A DNA stretch of 8,396 bases. Origin: Candidatus Thorarchaeota archaeon. GTDB taxonomy: Archaea > Asgardarchaeota > Thorarchaeia > Thorarchaeales > Thorarchaeaceae. The stretch spans positions 1 through 8,396 of the forward strand of contig JAEORG010000152.1 of assembly GCA_016841005.1 (NCBI GenBank). Reading direction: 5' to 3'. A program made the translations under genes and the position numbers. Of this stretch, positions 6,390 through 8,396 are shown one piece after another (the first letter of the stretch is position 1; each line of letters starts with the position of its first letter). The notes beneath the pieces are model-generated. The model made no database searches. It was not told the origin of the DNA and saw nothing but the letters and a program-made list of their open reading frames with translations.

Positions 6390-6397
6390 AAATTGAA

Positions 6398-7051
6398 TTG
6401 CCAACATTTGAACAGGAGTGGGTTTCACCCATTCTGGAAGTCTACAAGAAGAGAAAGATTACGGAAACATACACCGTAATATTGGGTTTAAATCCAATCG
6501 GACAATCGGTATGCAGAAAGCTCTACGAGGCAGGAACATTCGAAACGGTATTGGTTTTCAACTCTCCTGCTTTCTCAACATGGAATAGATACACCAATGA
6601 TTTCAAACCTCCTGTAATTCCGGTACAAGGAATGATTTCTGAGGACCTGATGATTATCTTTGGAGATGTAATTATCAAAGAATATGAATGGGTTACAGAT
6701 TTGCTCTTCTATCTCCGAGGCAATGTCCCAACTAGGTTCATCATTACATTTCTCACTCATGAATCCGGAACAGTCGGACAAGTTCTAAGCAGAAAGGGAG
6801 AGCGTCTTCTCAACAGAATGGAAGTACCGCTGGGACGAGGTGATTATTATGATGGTCTTAGCGCACCTCTCATCAGTTTGGGCACAACTTTAGGTCTAGA
6901 CCCTGTTGTCCTTTTCATTGAAGATATACAATCAGGTGCAATCGAGTTACAAGTTGATGAAACAACTGTATATTCAACGCAGATCGAGTTAGTGAATAAC
7001 CTACTCTATAAGGGATTAGACATTCAAATAGTGAATCAAGAGTACGAATGA
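6398..7051 (+). CDS. PAC2-like protein (proteasome assembly chaperone family)
   Basis: 217 residues. The pattern resembles PAC2-family proteins (PbaA/PbaB of archaea, PAC1/PAC2 of eukaryotes), chaperones that bind the ends of the 20S proteasome alpha ring. Seen: an opening strand-glycine turn VILGLNPIGQSVCRKLYEAG (27-46), DLMIIFGD (83-90) followed by a helix, RFIITFLTHESG (113-124), and the loop-helix DGLSAPLISLGTTLGLDPVVLFIED (152-176) that matches the usual G-x-S-x-x-L...G-x-x-x-x-L segment. No signal peptide or membrane segment. The C-terminus ends Gln-Glu-Tyr-Glu: tyrosine is penultimate as in the proteasome-docking HbYX tail, but the preceding residue is acidic rather than hydrophobic. 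TTG start forced by an in-frame TAA. Ends 3 bp from the convergent zinc-ribbon gene. The family call is by eye and moderate; a proteasome role is not proven, as other PAC2-fold proteins have unknown jobs. Confidence 0.7.
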   Translation: MPTFEQEWVSPILEVYKKRKITETYTVILGLNPIGQSVCRKLYEAGTFETVLVFNSPAFSTWNRYTNDFKPPVIPVQGMISEDLMIIFGDVIIKEYEWVTDLLFYLRGNVPTRFIITFLTHESGTVGQVLSRKGERLLNRMEVPLGRGDYYDGLSAPLISLGTTLGLDPVVLFIEDIQSGAIELQVDETTVYSTQIELVNNLLYKGLDIQIVNQEYE

Positions 7052-7054
7052 TGT

Positions 7055-7831
7055 CTAGTCCTCATCAACCCGAGTAGACTGACCATATCCAGTCCTATCA
7101 CGTTCGACTCGCGGACTATAGCCATATTCAGAATCATTTGAAAAAGTCGAATCACATTCAGAACAGAGGAGTGCTCTTGTATCCTTTGCATCAACTATTT
7201 TACCACAGGAAACACACGCCCACATACCTGATTGTAAAAGCTTTGTTTTCCTAAATACCGCTCTTGCAATGTCTCTTAGGGTTTCAGGACAGTCTTTTGC
7301 AACGCCAACAACACCTTCAACATTCCATTCGCAAATGAGGGAAACAAGTGTAGTTGTCAATTCGATTATCCTGGTTGTGGCTTCATCTACATTTTTTGGA
7401 GGTTTCTCTTCAACCCGGCGAGGAGTATCTGTGACATCTGATAGAATCTCAAGAAATCCAAAAAAAGCAGGAGGAGGATATTTCTCATCTCCCTGAGATT
7501 CAACCAGTTGTCCTAAAACAGCTGATATCATGAGTGTTTGCGAGTAATCCTCTTTCAGTATATTTCGTATCTCATTTGCTATTTGCTCTGGGTTTAATAT
7601 ATAATCCTCCATAGGAAGACCTTTTTCTTTTGCCAGAGCTTGCACTGAATCAATAAATCCTCCACCTTTCTCCATTTCACTGTTGATTCGCTTCGCTACC
7701 TCACGATACGAAAGTCCAGTATCACGGGCAATCTTCTGTAGCAGATCTCTGGCAGTAGGACTCACTAGATACACTATACCTGTGGCGCCACTTTTTACAT
7801 GCAGTAACAGCATTATAGTTTGTTGTATCAC
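7055..7831 (-). CDS. Unknown protein with C-terminal zinc ribbon
   Basis: 258 residues from the GTG at 7831; I do not recognise a named family. Near the C-terminus a zinc ribbon is clear: C206-x2-C209 and C223-x2-C226 (ACVSCGK and LCSECDS), followed by a 32-residue polar tail rich in Tyr, Arg and Asp. The N-terminal part (about 25-78) reads as a small helical module, RDLLQKIARDTGLSYREVAK...GGGFIDSVQALAKEKGL, which resembles the helical domain at the start of archaeal single-strand DNA-binding proteins, but no OB fold follows. The middle (80-200) is mostly helical with a Pro/Lys/Glu-rich linker around 137-147. The start is uncertain: GTG 7831 has no ribosome site; ATG at 7813 (codon 7) and GTGs at 7774 and 7765 are options, the last giving a start just before SPTARDLL. 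Shares a promoter region with the dCTP deaminase gene. Nucleic-acid binding is plausible, not shown. Confidence 0.75.
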   Translation of the reverse strand: MIQQTIMLLLHVKSGATGIVYLVSPTARDLLQKIARDTGLSYREVAKRINSEMEKGGGFIDSVQALAKEKGLPMEDYILNPEQIANEIRNILKEDYSQTLMISAVLGQLVESQGDEKYPPPAFFGFLEILSDVTDTPRRVEEKPPKNVDEATTRIIELTTTLVSLICEWNVEGVVGVAKDCPETLRDIARAVFRKTKLLQSGMWACVSCGKIVDAKDTRALLCSECDSTFSNDSEYGYSPRVERDRTGYGQSTRVDED

Positions 7832-7931
7832 AGGATTTCGGTTTTTTTGAAAATTAAAAAAGCTCCAACAAATTAAAAGCAGGAAATCACAACCTCTTAT
7901 TCTGATGATTCAGATAATCGGAGATTTTTCT
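7832..7931. promoter_or_regulatory. Divergent promoter region with twin AAATTAAAA boxes
   Basis: Two copies of AAATTAAAA, at 7851-7859 and 7870-7878, each followed by A or G and then GC, start 19 nt apart between divergent genes. Either can be read as an archaeal TATA element on one strand or the other. The right copy would place the plus transcript start near 7900, leaving about 30 nt of leader that carries GGAG (7920-7923) 8 nt before ATG 7932. Confidence 0.4.
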
Positions 7932-8324
7932 ATGATGCTCTCTGATAAAGATATACGGGCAGCCATCAAAAGAGGAGAAATCATCATTGATCCACTAGAT
8001 GACAGTGCTATTGGTCCATGCAGTGTAGATCTGCATCTTGATGGTCTCTTCAGAGTTTATCAACCTGGACCACCAGTAGATATTCATAGTAAACGTCCAC
8101 TTGACGATGATACTAAGATAGTAAATACAGGAAAAAACCCATTCATGATTCTCCCTGGGCAGTTTATCTTAGGTCAAACCGTTGAAAACCTCTCTGTATC
8201 GGCTGGATATGCAGGACTTCTGGAAGGTAGGTCCTCAATAGCTAGATTGGGAATTATAGTTCATGCAGCAGGTTTAGTAAATCCTGGGACTGGTGTAGAT
8301 AGGTCTGAACTATCGTCTATATAG
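7932..8324 (+). CDS. dcd: dCTP deaminase, apparently truncated or disrupted at the C-terminus
   Basis: Converts dCTP to dUTP for dTTP synthesis. Seen: MMLSDKDIRAAIKRGEI at the start, IGPCSVDLHL (27-36, the usual I-x-P-x-S-V-D-L-R-L), LPGQFILGQTVE (74-85), and the catalytic signature LEGRSSIARLG (97-107), where S101 and R105 correspond to E. coli S111 and R115. After VNPG (116-119) the expected G-x-x-T-L-E-L with the catalytic glutamate (E. coli E138) and the PGM-R-I-x-Q-L strand are not properly there: the frame reads GTGVDRSELSSI and stops at TAG, giving 130 residues against roughly 155-205 for the family. E126 might be the glutamate, one residue out of register. The ATG at 7932 is chosen because family homology begins there and GGAG lies 8 nt upstream; ATG 7905 would add nine residues. 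Pseudogene, frameshift or sequence error near the window end are all possible. Confidence 0.85.
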   Translation: MMLSDKDIRAAIKRGEIIIDPLDDSAIGPCSVDLHLDGLFRVYQPGPPVDIHSKRPLDDDTKIVNTGKNPFMILPGQFILGQTVENLSVSAGYAGLLEGRSSIARLGIIVHAAGLVNPGTGVDRSELSSI

Positions 8325-8396
8325 AGATTCGGAGTATATCATGGTGCTGATTTATGAACTTCCAGATTTCGCATCATAGATTTGATGTCCGACACT
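8325..8396. other. Non-coding or remnant tail after the disrupted dcd
   Basis: Continuing the dcd frame past the TAG gives RFGVYHGADL, a TGA, then a stretch ending RIIDLMSD. The latter faintly recalls the R-I-x-Q-L-x-F strand that ends dCTP deaminases, so this may be the decayed or error-containing 3' end of the gene. No independent gene on either strand is supportable. Confidence 0.25.

Larger units (their letters stand above)
6182..6397. promoter_or_regulatory. Divergent promoter region between gdhA and the PAC2-like gene
   Basis: 216 bp, the longest gap in the window. It holds two inverted repeats (6192-6208 and 6271-6294, listed separately). AT-rich TATA-like stretches are GATAATATCAA (6361-6371) on the plus strand and, on the minus strand, the complement of the TAAATTC at about 6241-6247 and of ATTTTAAATG (about 6311-6320). 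No small ORF with a ribosome site and no tRNA-like fold was seen. Confidence 0.35.

Noticed and set aside
1..8396. CRISPR arrays, insertion sequences, tRNA or rRNA genes, defence genes
   Set aside because: No regularly spaced repeats, terminal inverted repeats with transposase, cloverleaf-like sequences or defence motifs were seen on either strand.

Overview
The window looks like a piece of an archaeal chromosome of moderately low GC content (estimated by eye). The reasons are a tungsten-type aldehyde:ferredoxin oxidoreductase with a polyferredoxin partner, a PAC2-like proteasome-chaperone-family protein, an archaeal-style zinc-ribbon protein and a Dcd-type dCTP deaminase. Many starts are TTG or GTG with GGAGG/GTGGGG-like ribosome binding sites, and upstream regions have AT-rich TATA-like boxes rather than bacterial -35/-10 pairs. 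A mesophilic archaeon, possibly of the Asgard group, is my guess; the sequence alone does not prove the lineage.

Layout. Minus strand, 1-2385: a two-gene operon, a four-cluster ferredoxin (1870-2385) followed 1 nt later by an aldehyde ferredoxin oxidoreductase (1-1868) that runs off the left edge. Plus strand, 2493-2939: a small, extremely acidic protein of unknown function. Its stop overlaps that of a branched-chain aminotransferase (2936-4021, minus). Plus, 4175-4777: a coiled-coil protein made of two copies of one helical unit. A hairpin at 4799-4823 separates it from a bacterial-type hexameric glutamate dehydrogenase (4832-6181, minus). Plus, 6398-7051: a PAC2-like protein. Minus, 7055-7831: an unrecognised protein with a C-terminal zinc ribbon. 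Plus, 7932-8324: a dCTP deaminase that ends abnormally early. The last 72 bases hold no gene I can support. After the first operon every gene lies on the opposite strand to its neighbour, so each must have its own promoter; the non-coding gaps are all shorter than 220 bp.

How the genes fit. The aminotransferase moves amino groups from branched-chain amino acids to 2-oxoglutarate. Glutamate dehydrogenase regenerates 2-oxoglutarate from the glutamate and makes NADPH (or runs in reverse for ammonia assimilation). The aldehyde oxidoreductase plus ferredoxin oxidises aldehydes derived from 2-oxo acids to acids and yields low-potential electrons. Together they would suit amino-acid fermentation or overflow handling, but they are not in one operon, so this link is inference. 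The remaining genes (PAC2-like, zinc-ribbon, coiled-coil, acidic protein, Dcd) look like unrelated housekeeping or lineage-specific genes.

I see no CRISPR array, transposon, tRNA, rRNA or obvious defence system. The points most worth a second look are the tandemly duplicated coiled-coil protein, the abnormal dCTP deaminase end, the acidic protein, the zinc-ribbon protein, a palindrome over the glutamate dehydrogenase ribosome binding site, and a shared GTGGGG-9nt-TTG start signal.
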